Below, one piece after another: positions 47,340 to 56,761 of a stretch of 64,000 nucleotides of DNA; within the stretch, counting starts at the first letter, position 1, and the number at the start of each line of letters is the position of its first letter. The notes under the pieces were generated by a model that was not told the origin of the DNA, searched no databases, and saw nothing but the letters and a program-made list of their open reading frames with translations. The stretch is from Salinimicrobium profundisediminis (GTDB lineage: Bacteria; Bacteroidota; Bacteroidia; Flavobacteriales; Flavobacteriaceae): contig NZ_JAPJDA010000021.1 in the NCBI RefSeq assembly GCF_026241755.1, positions 18,640 through 82,639 on the forward strand. Direction: 5' to 3'. Made by a program: the position numbers and the translations under genes.

Positions 47340-48287
47340 ATGCGTATGAAAACCAACAAGGATTCCAACAGGTGGCAAAAACTCTTCTATATGCTTATTG
47401 CCCTGGCCAAGGGAAATTTCTCCTACAGAATTAAAAGAAGCAGGTATGATGACGAAATTGAAGCCATGTCAGAACTGGGAAACATGCTCTCCCAGGATTT
47501 ACAGGAAATCTTCAGCTATCACGGTTTTGTTAATCCCAGAAGGACTTATATCTACCTCACTAAAATGGATTTCTATCTTGATAAAGAGCTCAGGATTGTA
47601 AATTTCTCCAAAGAAGTACCCGAACTCCTACAGCTGGCACCAGAAAAACTTGAGTATACACATTTCCGTGAGATTCTGGATTCCCAATCCCTCCAGATCT
47701 GGGAGGAAATAACCCCACAGTTTCAAGAGAAACTATTTAAAAGGTTCAGTCTCAGCCTTAATTTCAAAACCGGCAAAGGTTTATCAATTCACAGTAACTG
47801 TTTTGTTGCTGCGCTATATCCTGAAAATGTAGATTTACGATTTTCAGTTTCTACCTTTGTCCCCGTATTGCTAGATGAGGCGTCAACAAAACTTGATCCT
47901 GCCCTGTCCTTTATCTTAGAAAAAGAAGAATACCGTTCTCCCAAAATATTTCATCAGAATTCAGACCTGAGGCAAACTCATGAAGTGAGAGATTACATTC
48001 TCCAAAACCTGGGTAATGACACAATGAACATGGAGCACCTCACTAAAAAATATTTTGTCACCGCCTCAAAGCTTAAAAATGATTTTAAAGCAGTTTTTGG
48101 AACCACCCCCGCCCAATTCCTAAGGGAAGAAAGACTTAAATTAGCTAAAGAGCTGGTACAAAACACCTCTCTTCCATTAAAGAATATCGCCTATACCTGT
48201 GGTTTTAGCAGCTATCCTCACTTCTCTTACGCTTTTAAGCATGTATATAAGATTTCCCCTCAACAGTTACGAAATTCTGATTTTTAA
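47340..48287 (+). CDS. AraC-family regulator with HAMP-like and PAS-like N-terminus
   Basis: A 315-residue regulator. The C-terminal AraC DNA-binding domain (about 215-315) is clear: FGTTPAQFLREERLKLAKEL, then NIAYTCGFSSYPHFSYAFKH. The N-terminal part is unusual: about 15-55 (LIALAKGNFSYRIKRSRYDD) has the signature of a HAMP domain without any membrane segment, followed by a PAS-like region (about 75-190). A soluble HAMP-PAS-AraC protein probably responds to a cytoplasmic ligand or partner. It starts 26 nt after the STAS-like gene. Confidence 0.8.
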   Translation: MRMKTNKDSNRWQKLFYMLIALAKGNFSYRIKRSRYDDEIEAMSELGNMLSQDLQEIFSYHGFVNPRRTYIYLTKMDFYLDKELRIVNFSKEVPELLQLAPEKLEYTHFREILDSQSLQIWEEITPQFQEKLFKRFSLSLNFKTGKGLSIHSNCFVAALYPENVDLRFSVSTFVPVLLDEASTKLDPALSFILEKEEYRSPKIFHQNSDLRQTHEVRDYILQNLGNDTMNMEHLTKKYFVTASKLKNDFKAVFGTTPAQFLREERLKLAKELVQNTSLPLKNIAYTCGFSSYPHFSYAFKHVYKISPQQLRNSDF

Positions 48288-48372
48288 ATAGTTGCCTTAT
48301 CCAAAGCATTCAGTGGTTATTGGTAAAAATAGCTTCCGAACTTTACAGTACCATAATCAAAGAAGCTGAAGA

Positions 48373-48843
48373 ATGCTGTTAAGGAAAGACATTAAAAAAG
48401 TAATTGTTGAGGGACTAAGCCTCTTCTTTATTCTGCTGTTTACCTATGCAGCTGTGAATAAGCTGCAGCAACTGAATGTTTTTGAAAACCAGCTCGAACA
48501 ATTTCCGTTTATAGGGGGGTTAGCACAATATATTGCCTGGGCAGTACCTGCCACTCTAATAACGGTTTCTGTTCTTTTCTTTTTTAATAAGGTTAAGGTA
48601 TTAGCTTTTATAGGGTCATTTACAATCATATTACTTTTTACCCTATACATCCTGGCTGTTTTAAATTTTGCAGCATCCATCCCCTGTTCCTGTGCGGGAA
48701 TCTTCAGCTCCTGGTCCTGGCATGAACAGCTTTATTTTAATACTGGAGTGTTACTAATGGCCGCTGTTGGAATTGCCTTCTCTCACAGACGGCGAAGATC
48801 GAAACTGGAATCTACAACAATCCAATCTTATATAAAATCCTGA
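48373..48843 (+). CDS. MauE/DoxX-type redox-associated membrane protein
   Basis: A 156-residue protein with four membrane helices (about 12-32, 47-70, 77-97 and 118-136) and a periplasmic CSCAG motif (NFAASIPCSCAGIFSSW). This is the pattern of MauE/DoxX-like proteins, which support disulphide formation or reduction of small exported proteins. It is followed after about 78 nt by a small exported protein with two cysteines, a likely client. No thioredoxin gene lies beside it. Confidence 0.78.
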   Translation: MLLRKDIKKVIVEGLSLFFILLFTYAAVNKLQQLNVFENQLEQFPFIGGLAQYIAWAVPATLITVSVLFFFNKVKVLAFIGSFTIILLFTLYILAVLNFAASIPCSCAGIFSSWSWHEQLYFNTGVLLMAAVGIAFSHRRRRSKLESTTIQSYIKS

Positions 48844-48920
48844 AATATTTTGTTGCAACAAAAGCAGGGGAAGCCAAAAACCTGTAAATAGAGTAGGCAT
48901 CATTTTTAAATTTTAATGTT

Positions 48921-49187
48921 ATGAAAACTAATTTTTTATTACCAATGATCGCAATGATTTTTGCCATTGGAATGTCCTTTGCGACTGATAGTGTACTAAT
49001 CGATCCTAACCAGGATTATGTACGGCTAGACGACGGAAGTTTTATGCCGCTTGGAAAAGAAATTGACTGTGGTATAGGTGACAGTACCTGTGAGGTAGAA
49101 TTGCCCAACGGTGAAATTCGCCCGGTTTATGATGCCAGCGATCCTAATACTCCGAAAGTAGGTGACGGAGAAGTTAACCAGCTTTAA
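48921..49187 (+). CDS. small exported DUF6520-type protein with two cysteines
   Basis: An 88-residue protein with a signal peptide (about 1-21, ending FAIGMSFA) and a mature part of about 65 residues with two cysteines (Cys50 and Cys57: DCGIGDSTCEVELPNGE) that can form a disulphide. This matches DUF6520 proteins of Bacteroidetes, whose function is unknown. It is acidic and ends without a membrane segment. A strong terminator follows at 49199-49232. Its neighbours are a redox membrane protein and, convergent, a SusC-SusD-M16 operon. Confidence 0.75.
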   Translation: MKTNFLLPMIAMIFAIGMSFATDSVLIDPNQDYVRLDDGSFMPLGKEIDCGIGDSTCEVELPNGEIRPVYDASDPNTPKVGDGEVNQL

Positions 49188-49198
49188 TTAGGAGAGAG

Positions 49199-49232
49199 AA
49201 GCACACCGGATAAATACCGGTGTGCTTTTTTA
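49199..49232 (+). terminator. strong rho-independent terminator
   Basis: AAGCACACCGG (49199-49209) pairs perfectly with CCGGTGTGCTT (49217-49227), loop of seven bases, followed by T residues. It ends the MauE-DUF6520 operon and lies just before the end of the convergent M16 gene, so it probably works for both. Confidence 0.9.
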
Positions 49233-49245
49233 TACATATTTTGTT

Positions 49246-52158
49246 CTACCTCTCGTCCCTTATTACGAATTCATGGAAATTCTCACTCTTTAAAAATTTC
49301 CGTGCCACCTCCATAATATCAGTTGAAGTGAGGCTTTTCAGAAACCTTTGTTTCGTTTGAGATGCTACCCATGGCTGTTCATACCTATAGTGTTTATATA
49401 ATTCATTTATAAGAGATCCCGTTCGTTTAGCCCTCTCGGAAAAGTTAAAGTAATACACCATTTCCAGCGCCGGGTCTAATTCTTTGGATGAAATTGAACC
49501 TGATTTCATTTCAGAGTAAATCTGTTTTATTTCCTTTTGGATTTCGGTGAAATCCTTTGGCTGACAATAAAGGTATGTACCTATTTCATAGCGCTTCAAC
49601 TCCTCATTGTACCGTCCTCTAGCACTCACATTATATAAACCGTAACCCTTTTTATACCGTAAATGCCACAGCTTCTGCTCTACAACTTCACCTAATACTG
49701 CCACTTTAATTTGCTCTTGCCAGTCACCTAATTTGAGAGCTGGTTGTATAAATCTTGTACCATAACTAATGTTTTCCATCTTGTAATTCCCCTCATTTAG
49801 AAACATTTGAAATGATGGTCCTTTAGGCAGCTCTACCAGTTCAGAAGATTTTAAGGGTATTTTTTTTCTTTTGAAACTGGGGAGATTACCTAAATATTTT
49901 TGAGCCAAAGGTAAAATTTGTCCTATCTCAAAATCACCGGTAATTAGAAAAACCATACCAGATGCATTTCCGAAAAAATTTCTGTAGATAGAATAGGCGC
50001 GATCGAAATCTGTTTCGGCAACACTTTTATATCCTCTTGTGCCTCCAGGTGCTGCTTTTCTTCCTAACATACTTACAAGAGATTTATCTCCGGTAAGGGA
50101 TCTAACTGCCTCATCAAAATCTGTAACCATTAAATTGGTGTTGGGATTTATGTATGTTTTAAACTTTCGATTTTTCCAATCCTCATAAGCCATTTCATTT
50201 CTATTGGGTGAAGTACAATACAAATAGACCATTTGCATCATGGTCTCCAAATCATCTAAATCCGACCTTCCATATATCCCATGTTCAGCGTAATCAATAT
50301 AAGGAGAAACTGCCCCGCGCATTAAGCCGGCACTGGCAAGAAAACGATCCAATTCGAACCTGTTTAAATTATTCACTCCGGCATTCTGAATTATTGCAGA
50401 AGCGTTTACAGCCGAATAATAATCCTTTTCGGGTAGGTCTTTTGCCCCACCCAGTGAAAATCCATGAAGATGTATGGGATACCCATTTTCAGGTTCCGAG
50501 GAGTATTCAGATTTGAAGATCAGCTTAACACCATTTTTCAAAACTATTTCTCTGGAACCCGATTTCCCTTTTCCATGATCAACATAACTGATCTCCTCTA
50601 ATCTGCTAATTTCATCTCGCCCCATAAGGACGGGGATTTCTGGAAGCTCAAAAGGTTCTATTTTTTCCTGATAAGCTTTTGAGATCCACGCCCTGACTTC
50701 CTCTTCTTCAAAAGACAAAGCATTATGACCTCCGGGAGCCACTATTCCAATATCCTTAGGGCCATTTTCCAAATAAGAACTCACAAATTCATTTAAAACG
50801 GTGAGGTTTAAATTTTCCAAATAGCTCGTAAGATAAACAAGCTTGTCTGTAGGGAGTGCCTCTCCCTGAACATAGAATTTTGAAATTTGTTTAAACCAGA
50901 ACCTATCTTCATCCAGATTTGTTCCCTTCAAATTTTTAAGATGCCGCTCTTTCGCTTTTTGAAACTCTTCCTTAGAAATTCCATGAATTCTAAGTTGATT
51001 TAATACCCGGCTTAATTCTTTAAAAGAATTTTCTCCTGTGCCATCATCAAAGGAATGGACGATTTCCATTCCAGGAGGCATATCTCTATCGTATAAATTA
51101 TTTAGGTAGGTAGGTTCACTGCCATATCGATTATTAGTTTGCTCAAATCTTTGACCCAGTATTTCCAAAAATATTTGGAATTGAAGTAACCGCTCCATTC
51201 CTTCTCTCTTATGTAGCGTTCCTCCTATAATGGAATCCGGAAAAAACAGATGCATTCTTGCAGCTTTTTCCTCAATAAATTTTGCGGAATCTTTTTTTCG
51301 TTTAACAATAATAAATCGAGGTTGCCGGTTGTAATACAAAGAATCACAATTAGAGGGCTTTTTCTGCAATTCTTTAGGTTTAAGATGAGATAAACTGGAT
51401 TTTATACGCTTCTCCAGAGCATCAAAATCCTGAATATCTCCAACTACGCTTACGGCAAAAAAACCGGGATTATTCCAGTCTGTATAAAAGCGTTTAAGAT
51501 CATCTGAAGCGAAGTTGTTGTAATGAGCAACAAAGTCGGCCTCCTTATCTTCGCAAGGAAAGAAGGAGCGGTACATTTTTGTGGTAGCGAAAACTTCTTG
51601 TAAATTATCACCTAACTTTCCTAAGAATTCCTCCTTTACCTCTCCCCGTACACTATTAATATCCTTTTCACTTAGATTCAGGCCATTGATAATATCCTTA
51701 AACCAAAGCAATCCTACTTCTACTCCTTCAAAATTCCCATGGGGAACATTAAAAATATATTCCGTCTGTCTCCGGCCGCTACTAGCTGTAATGTCAGCAT
51801 TGTCCATACCCAATTGATGTACCAAATTGCTATTGTCTACACCTATCGGAAAGTTTTTGGTTCCTTTGAAGGCCAAATGCTCTATGGCATGAGCTATGTC
51901 AAATTGGCTACTATCCTCCTGATAACTCCCTATTTTATGAATCAGCCGCATTTTAAGTTCTGATGTTGGCCCAGGTACAGATTTTAGAAAATAAGTCAAT
52001 CCGTTCGGTAACCGGCCATTTTTTATGCTACTGTCCAACACGAAGATATCTTCATTACCATGTAAGTTCTGAGCACCTAATAAATTCAGGTTCATTAAGC
52101 AACCTAAAAGGAGGATCATACCTATCTTAGAGTGATTCGCGAAAATTCTAATATCCAT
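49246..52158 (-). CDS. M16-family zinc metallopeptidase (pitrilysin-like)
   Basis: A 970-residue exported peptidase of the insulinase/pitrilysin family, with both halves of the clamshell. The inverted zinc motif HxxEH is present as AHAIEHLAFKGT (His90, Glu93, His94), with a further conserved Glu near 173 (RGEVKEEF). The N-terminus is a signal or lipoprotein-like peptide (MILLLGCLMNLNLLGAQ). The C-terminal half has no second active site, as expected. M16 enzymes cut peptides within a closed chamber. In an operon with SusC and SusD (11-nt overlap with susD), it may cleave a peptide brought in by the pair, as FusC does for imported ferredoxin in other bacteria (comparison, not homology proof). 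Confidence 0.9.
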   Translation of the reverse strand: MDIRIFANHSKIGMILLLGCLMNLNLLGAQNLHGNEDIFVLDSSIKNGRLPNGLTYFLKSVPGPTSELKMRLIHKIGSYQEDSSQFDIAHAIEHLAFKGTKNFPIGVDNSNLVHQLGMDNADITASSGRRQTEYIFNVPHGNFEGVEVGLLWFKDIINGLNLSEKDINSVRGEVKEEFLGKLGDNLQEVFATTKMYRSFFPCEDKEADFVAHYNNFASDDLKRFYTDWNNPGFFAVSVVGDIQDFDALEKRIKSSLSHLKPKELQKKPSNCDSLYYNRQPRFIIVKRKKDSAKFIEEKAARMHLFFPDSIIGGTLHKREGMERLLQFQIFLEILGQRFEQTNNRYGSEPTYLNNLYDRDMPPGMEIVHSFDDGTGENSFKELSRVLNQLRIHGISKEEFQKAKERHLKNLKGTNLDEDRFWFKQISKFYVQGEALPTDKLVYLTSYLENLNLTVLNEFVSSYLENGPKDIGIVAPGGHNALSFEEEEVRAWISKAYQEKIEPFELPEIPVLMGRDEISRLEEISYVDHGKGKSGSREIVLKNGVKLIFKSEYSSEPENGYPIHLHGFSLGGAKDLPEKDYYSAVNASAIIQNAGVNNLNRFELDRFLASAGLMRGAVSPYIDYAEHGIYGRSDLDDLETMMQMVYLYCTSPNRNEMAYEDWKNRKFKTYINPNTNLMVTDFDEAVRSLTGDKSLVSMLGRKAAPGGTRGYKSVAETDFDRAYSIYRNFFGNASGMVFLITGDFEIGQILPLAQKYLGNLPSFKRKKIPLKSSELVELPKGPSFQMFLNEGNYKMENISYGTRFIQPALKLGDWQEQIKVAVLGEVVEQKLWHLRYKKGYGLYNVSARGRYNEELKRYEIGTYLYCQPKDFTEIQKEIKQIYSEMKSGSISSKELDPALEMVYYFNFSERAKRTGSLINELYKHYRYEQPWVASQTKQRFLKSLTSTDIMEVARKFLKSENFHEFVIRDER

Positions 52159-53551
52159 CGTTCTGGGTGAGATTAGGATTAGTTAATAGTTCCGGTTCTG
52201 GTATGGGAAAGTAAACATCCGTTTCCTGCCATTGTGGATGAGCTTCCCCTAACACTTCTCCAGTATTTCCGATGCGCTTTAGGTCTAACCATCTATGCCC
52301 CCATTCAGTAAACAGCTCCTTTTTTCGTTCCTGAAAGATTAATTCCAGTAGTTGCTCCCTTCCTATACCGGGGTCTACATTGGCAATTAAATCCAAGCCT
52401 GCTCTTTCTCTTATCTTATCCAGATCTGACACAGCTCCGGAAATGTTGTCTTGCATTGCCCTGGCCTCGGCTCGTATGAGATATTGTTCTGCCAGACGCA
52501 ACACCATAGAATATTCCGTTACCTCTTCAGTATCATTTCGGATTTTGTACTTGTACGGGTAGTAGTAGGTCGTAGCCGGATGAAATCCAACCCAGTTGGT
52601 TAGCCTTTTATCTTCAGTTGCAAAAGAGTCGACAAAGATTGGGTTCAATTTAAATTGTGCAAAAAAGGAATATATAGGATCAATAATAAAATTGGCACCC
52701 TCGTGTGTATTGGTCATATTATCACCTCTTCCTATGGGGGAAAGTTGCCAAATAGCCTCTTTACTGTTCGCCAGAAACACTTCATTTAAATTCTCAAGAA
52801 TTTCGTAGGTCCCAGTCTGCGAAATTACTTCACTGCTCAGGATTTCCGCCTTCTCCCAATTCTCCTTGTAAAGCTCTATTCTAGCCATGAATGCAACTGC
52901 ACCATAATAGTTCACCCTGGTACGTTCTCCATTTAAGTAATTGACGCCTAATAGATCAATTGCAGTCTGAAGGTCCGATTTGATTTGCATATAAATTTCC
53001 TCCTCAGGATTACGGGTTGCCAATGCATTCGTCCGGTAATCTGTGGTGAGAATTAATGGCACCTCCCCATAAAGGTTAACGAGATAGAAATATATAAAGG
53101 CCCTAACGAATTTTGCCTCTCCTTCTAAACGCGTGCGTACATCTTGAGAAATACTTTTTGAATCGGCCACTCCTTCCAGCAGTGCATTACTCATGTATAT
53201 GATGTTGTATGCACTGGTCCAGAGGTTTGTATTCCTGAAATTATCCGGCAAAAGTTCATGTTGGTCAAATTCCATATAAGGAAGGTTCGTCGTGTAAAAT
53301 GGATTGAGTATATCCGAAGAAAGTGCTGCTAAAACTGTGACACTGGATGCACCGCCACCGGTAAAATGAGCGGCAGCTATTTGGTTGTATAGTCCGTCCA
53401 GAGCACTTAAAGCAATTTCATCATTTTCGAAGACGGTTGCACTAACGATTTTATGATCAGGGACATCAATTTCTAAATAGTCCTCACAGGATATGAAAAA
53501 CCCGCAAAGCACCAGTATCATTACTTTATAAATAATAGCTGTTGTTTTCAT
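52148..53551 (-). CDS. SusD/RagB-type lipoprotein of the M16 operon
   Basis: A 467-residue SusD family lipoprotein (signal ending CGFFISCEDY, Cys about residue 22). Features: ARIELYKENWEKAEILSSEV, VRAFIYFYLVNLYGEVPLIL, LDKIRERAGLDLI, RKKELFTEWGHRWLDLKRIG and a YFPIPEPELLTNPNLTQNDGY tail, quoted in part. It overlaps the M16 gene by 11 nt and starts 11 nt after the SusC stop, so the three genes form one operon. Confidence 0.92.
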   Translation of the reverse strand: MKTTAIIYKVMILVLCGFFISCEDYLEIDVPDHKIVSATVFENDEIALSALDGLYNQIAAAHFTGGGASSVTVLAALSSDILNPFYTTNLPYMEFDQHELLPDNFRNTNLWTSAYNIIYMSNALLEGVADSKSISQDVRTRLEGEAKFVRAFIYFYLVNLYGEVPLILTTDYRTNALATRNPEEEIYMQIKSDLQTAIDLLGVNYLNGERTRVNYYGAVAFMARIELYKENWEKAEILSSEVISQTGTYEILENLNEVFLANSKEAIWQLSPIGRGDNMTNTHEGANFIIDPIYSFFAQFKLNPIFVDSFATEDKRLTNWVGFHPATTYYYPYKYKIRNDTEEVTEYSMVLRLAEQYLIRAEARAMQDNISGAVSDLDKIRERAGLDLIANVDPGIGREQLLELIFQERKKELFTEWGHRWLDLKRIGNTGEVLGEAHPQWQETDVYFPIPEPELLTNPNLTQNDGY

Positions 53552-53562
53552 GTTTTTTATAA

Positions 53563-56500
53563 TTAAAACTGAAGTTGAAGACCACCTGTAATTGTCCTGG
53601 TGCCTGCAAATCGGGAACCACCGCGAGGCAGCTCAGGATCCATTCCTTCATATTCCGTAAGGGTGAATAAGTTCTGTCCGTTTAGAAAAATTTTGCCATT
53701 CTGGATGCCAGCTCGTTTTAAAAGCTGGGAAGGAAGAGCATACCCAAAAGTCAAAGTTCTCAGGCGTAGAAAGGAAGCATCCACAACAGAGAAATCCGAG
53801 CTCAAAACTCTTAAATAGGCCGTATTAGCCTGTGAAGAGGCTGACACCTGCTGATATATGCTATTCTCTTCTAATGCCTGGTATGTTGCTGCACGTTGAT
53901 TGCTTAAATGGCCAGCATTAAAAAAATCTAAGGTGCCATCTTGTTTAACAAACTCCCACAAAAACTGCAGGGTAAAATTTTTATAACTCAGGTTGTTAGA
54001 TATTCCGCCAAAGAATTTCCTTCCAAAATTCCGTGTCACTACCCGGTCCTCATAGCCATATCGACCATCCTCATTAAAATCCAATACCTGGTAAAGACCT
54101 ATCTCAGGGTCAATTCCTTCGTATTGGTAAAGCAGGGAGATGTTTAAAGGATAGCCCACTTTATAAATATTTGCATACGAAGATTGCTCGATTCCCGGAT
54201 AACTTACCAGTTCATTATGGGGTAAAGTGATATTGAAATACGTTTGCCAGTGGAATTTTTTAGAGCGGAAATTTGTAGAAGAAATTTCTATTTCAAGTCC
54301 CTTATTCTCTACGGTTGCCGGAAGATTGGCCTGAATGGAAGAAAAACCGGTGGTTGAAGGTAACACATAGCCAACCAGTTGATTTGAGGAGCGGTTACGG
54401 TACCAACTAAGACCAAGGTTGAGGCGGTTTTTGATGAATCCCAGTTCTATGGCAGCCTCCAGTTTTTTATTTACTTCCCAGGAATATTCAGGATTAAAAA
54501 GTTGAGTAGGATATAATCCTCCTGGTCCAGGAGTGGCTTCGTAGGCATCCAGATATCCATAATCGCCAATTTGGTCACTCCCGGTCGTCCCATAGCTCAT
54601 TCGGAGTTTTCCAAAACTCAAAAAACCATTATTTCGAAACGGCGATTCTTCAGAAAACACCCAGGCACCACCTATGGCGCCAAAGTTAGCCCACTTTTTA
54701 TCGGGGCCAAACCGGGAGGAACCGTCTCGCCTTCCGGTAAAGTTGATAAAATATTTCTTATCCCAATCCAGGCTCAGCCTGCCAAATATGGCGGCATAAC
54801 GATATTTCGAGTTTTCACTTGAAGCATTTATGATCTGTTCAGCTGCAGTTAGATTTCCAATGAGGGATTCAGCGACATAACCTTCCCCTTGCAAAGCCAT
54901 TTGGTGGTACGTACTCTCCTGAAATGTTGCACCAATGAGTCCTTCAATATTTCCTTTCCCCATAGGTTTTACATAAACCAACTGAGGTTCTATGATCCAT
55001 GATTTCCTCTCTATCTCTAAATGTGATGATGAATGATCAATATTCTGCCAGTAGGCAGGATTTAACGACCTTCTTGGTCTTTTTACTACCTCACCGCTAT
55101 TAAACGAAGTGTACCCAAAATTTCCTTTCAGACTTAAATTCCGGAAAATATGATAGGAAACCCCCAAACCCGAAACCAAATTTTGAGACTGTGTATCGCT
55201 CCTGTTATAAAATCCCTCCAATGGATTATTTAAACCTGCTTCCCCCCATTCTTCCCAGTTTAGCTCTCCATTCTCTAAAAAAACAGCAGGAGCATTTGGT
55301 GGTAATCGAAAAGCATTGGTCTCTAAATTGACATTCCCGGCTAAGACATTATCATCCACACCAAAATTAACGGAGAGATTGATATTTAGCTTTTTATTTT
55401 CTGAAATATGGTTCAGGTTAAAGCTTCCTGTTACCTTTTGGTAATCAAAATCTCCGGGATAGACTGTTCCCTGTTTATGGTAAGACCCGCCTAAACGAAA
55501 AGAAGTGTTTTCATTACCTCCCGAGCCAGCCACATTTAGATCTGTAATAGGAGAAATCCCTCCAAAAAAGAAATCCTGCCAGTCTGTATATCTTTCCTGG
55601 TCCCATAACATCAAGTCGTAAGCATTGGTGGGGGAAGGTTCCACCCCATCGTTCTCAAAAGCCTGCCTGCGAATTTGCAGGTATTGCTCTGTATTTAATA
55701 AATCTATCCTATTGGGAACTGTGGCAGTCCCTGAGTAGAAACGGAGGTCAAGCCCAGATGTTCCTCCTTTTCCTTTTTTAGTAGTAATCAATACAACCCC
55801 ATTAGCACCACGGGAGCCATAAATGGCTGTAGCATCGGCATCTTTGAGTACTTCAATACTTTCAATGTTAGAAAGGTTCAGAGTATTTAGAGGGTCGATT
55901 CCTGTATTACTTAAAAGGCTATTGCTTTCCATAGGGGTGGAATTGACAGGCACTCCGTCAATAATGTAAAGAGGATAATTCCCTTCCTCCCGTAAACTGT
56001 TTCTTCCTCTTATTTGAATGGTAGGTGCCATCGCAGGATGGCTGCCGCCAGGAATGATCTCCACCCCCGCCATTCTCCCCTGCAAAGCCTGTAGAGGGCT
56101 AATTACGGGCTGTAGTTCTATCTCTTCTGCGGTGACGCGGGATATGTTTCCAGTACTTTCCCTGCGGGTAGTGTTATAGTAACCAGCATTGATCTCTACC
56201 TCCCCAAGGGAAGAAACATCCTCTTCCATTTGGATGTTAAGGGTGCTTTCCTGTTCCAGGACAACTTCTACAGGTTTAAAACCCAAATAGGTAAAGACGA
56301 GAGTGTCTCCCTGGGTGGCACGTATGGTAAATTCTCCATTTACGTTGGTGACTGTTCCTTTGGTTGCTCCCTTAATAAAAACGGCAACACCCGCTATTGG
56401 CAGTCCCTGTAGGCCTGTTACAACGCCTGTTACTTCCTGTTGGGCGTTTTGATTATCTAAAAAGTTAGGAGCATTTACTGCTGTGGCTTTCCAGGTAATT

Positions 56501-56565
56501 ACAGAAAGCAGCAGGATGAGACTTATAAGCACGATTATTTTAAACCGGCCGAAATTATTTTTCAT
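53563..56565 (-). CDS. SusC/RagA-type transporter of the M16 operon
   Basis: A 1000-residue TonB-dependent transporter. The ATG at 56563-56565 (KNNFGRFKIIVLISLILLLS) puts the signal peptide at the N-terminus; the frame is open another 39 codons upstream. Domains: carboxypeptidase-D-regulatory-like (about 50-125: LPIAGVAVFIKGATKG), the AGYYNTTRRESTG stretch after EINAGYY, plug (about 140-270: YPLYIIDGVPV, IYGSRGANGVVLITT) and barrel ending GGLQLQF. RagA-type systems import peptides; the M16 partner makes a peptide substrate more likely than a glycan (inference). A leader hairpin lies 43 nt upstream of the start. Confidence 0.92.
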   Translation of the reverse strand: MKNNFGRFKIIVLISLILLLSVITWKATAVNAPNFLDNQNAQQEVTGVVTGLQGLPIAGVAVFIKGATKGTVTNVNGEFTIRATQGDTLVFTYLGFKPVEVVLEQESTLNIQMEEDVSSLGEVEINAGYYNTTRRESTGNISRVTAEEIELQPVISPLQALQGRMAGVEIIPGGSHPAMAPTIQIRGRNSLREEGNYPLYIIDGVPVNSTPMESNSLLSNTGIDPLNTLNLSNIESIEVLKDADATAIYGSRGANGVVLITTKKGKGGTSGLDLRFYSGTATVPNRIDLLNTEQYLQIRRQAFENDGVEPSPTNAYDLMLWDQERYTDWQDFFFGGISPITDLNVAGSGGNENTSFRLGGSYHKQGTVYPGDFDYQKVTGSFNLNHISENKKLNINLSVNFGVDDNVLAGNVNLETNAFRLPPNAPAVFLENGELNWEEWGEAGLNNPLEGFYNRSDTQSQNLVSGLGVSYHIFRNLSLKGNFGYTSFNSGEVVKRPRRSLNPAYWQNIDHSSSHLEIERKSWIIEPQLVYVKPMGKGNIEGLIGATFQESTYHQMALQGEGYVAESLIGNLTAAEQIINASSENSKYRYAAIFGRLSLDWDKKYFINFTGRRDGSSRFGPDKKWANFGAIGGAWVFSEESPFRNNGFLSFGKLRMSYGTTGSDQIGDYGYLDAYEATPGPGGLYPTQLFNPEYSWEVNKKLEAAIELGFIKNRLNLGLSWYRNRSSNQLVGYVLPSTTGFSSIQANLPATVENKGLEIEISSTNFRSKKFHWQTYFNITLPHNELVSYPGIEQSSYANIYKVGYPLNISLLYQYEGIDPEIGLYQVLDFNEDGRYGYEDRVVTRNFGRKFFGGISNNLSYKNFTLQFLWEFVKQDGTLDFFNAGHLSNQRAATYQALEENSIYQQVSASSQANTAYLRVLSSDFSVVDASFLRLRTLTFGYALPSQLLKRAGIQNGKIFLNGQNLFTLTEYEGMDPELPRGGSRFAGTRTITGGLQLQF

Positions 56566-56607
56566 AATTTTGCAGTGATTGAATGAAACTTTGTTTCGTT
56601 TGATGTA

Positions 56608-56646
56608 AGCCTTCCGGAAAGATCCGCTAAAAGTAACCGGAAGGCT
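56608..56646 (-). promoter_or_regulatory. leader hairpin upstream of the third SusC
   Basis: AGCCTTCCGG (56608-56617) pairs perfectly with CCGGAAGGCT (56637-56646), with a 19-base loop. In the SusC transcript it would lie in the 5' leader, 42-43 nt before the start codon, with an A-run on its 5' side. This is the same arrangement as the hairpin at 894-921 upstream of the first SusC. As read on the plus strand it resembles a terminator (T-run after it). Confidence 0.5.
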
Positions 56647-56761
56647 ATTTTTTATGTTTATTTTGTTCTTATAATTGAACAAAATAGGCTGTCCCTTAAG
56701 GGTAATGATAAGAAGTTACTGTTTCATTGGCACCTTATTTAGTTACACAAAAATTAAAACT

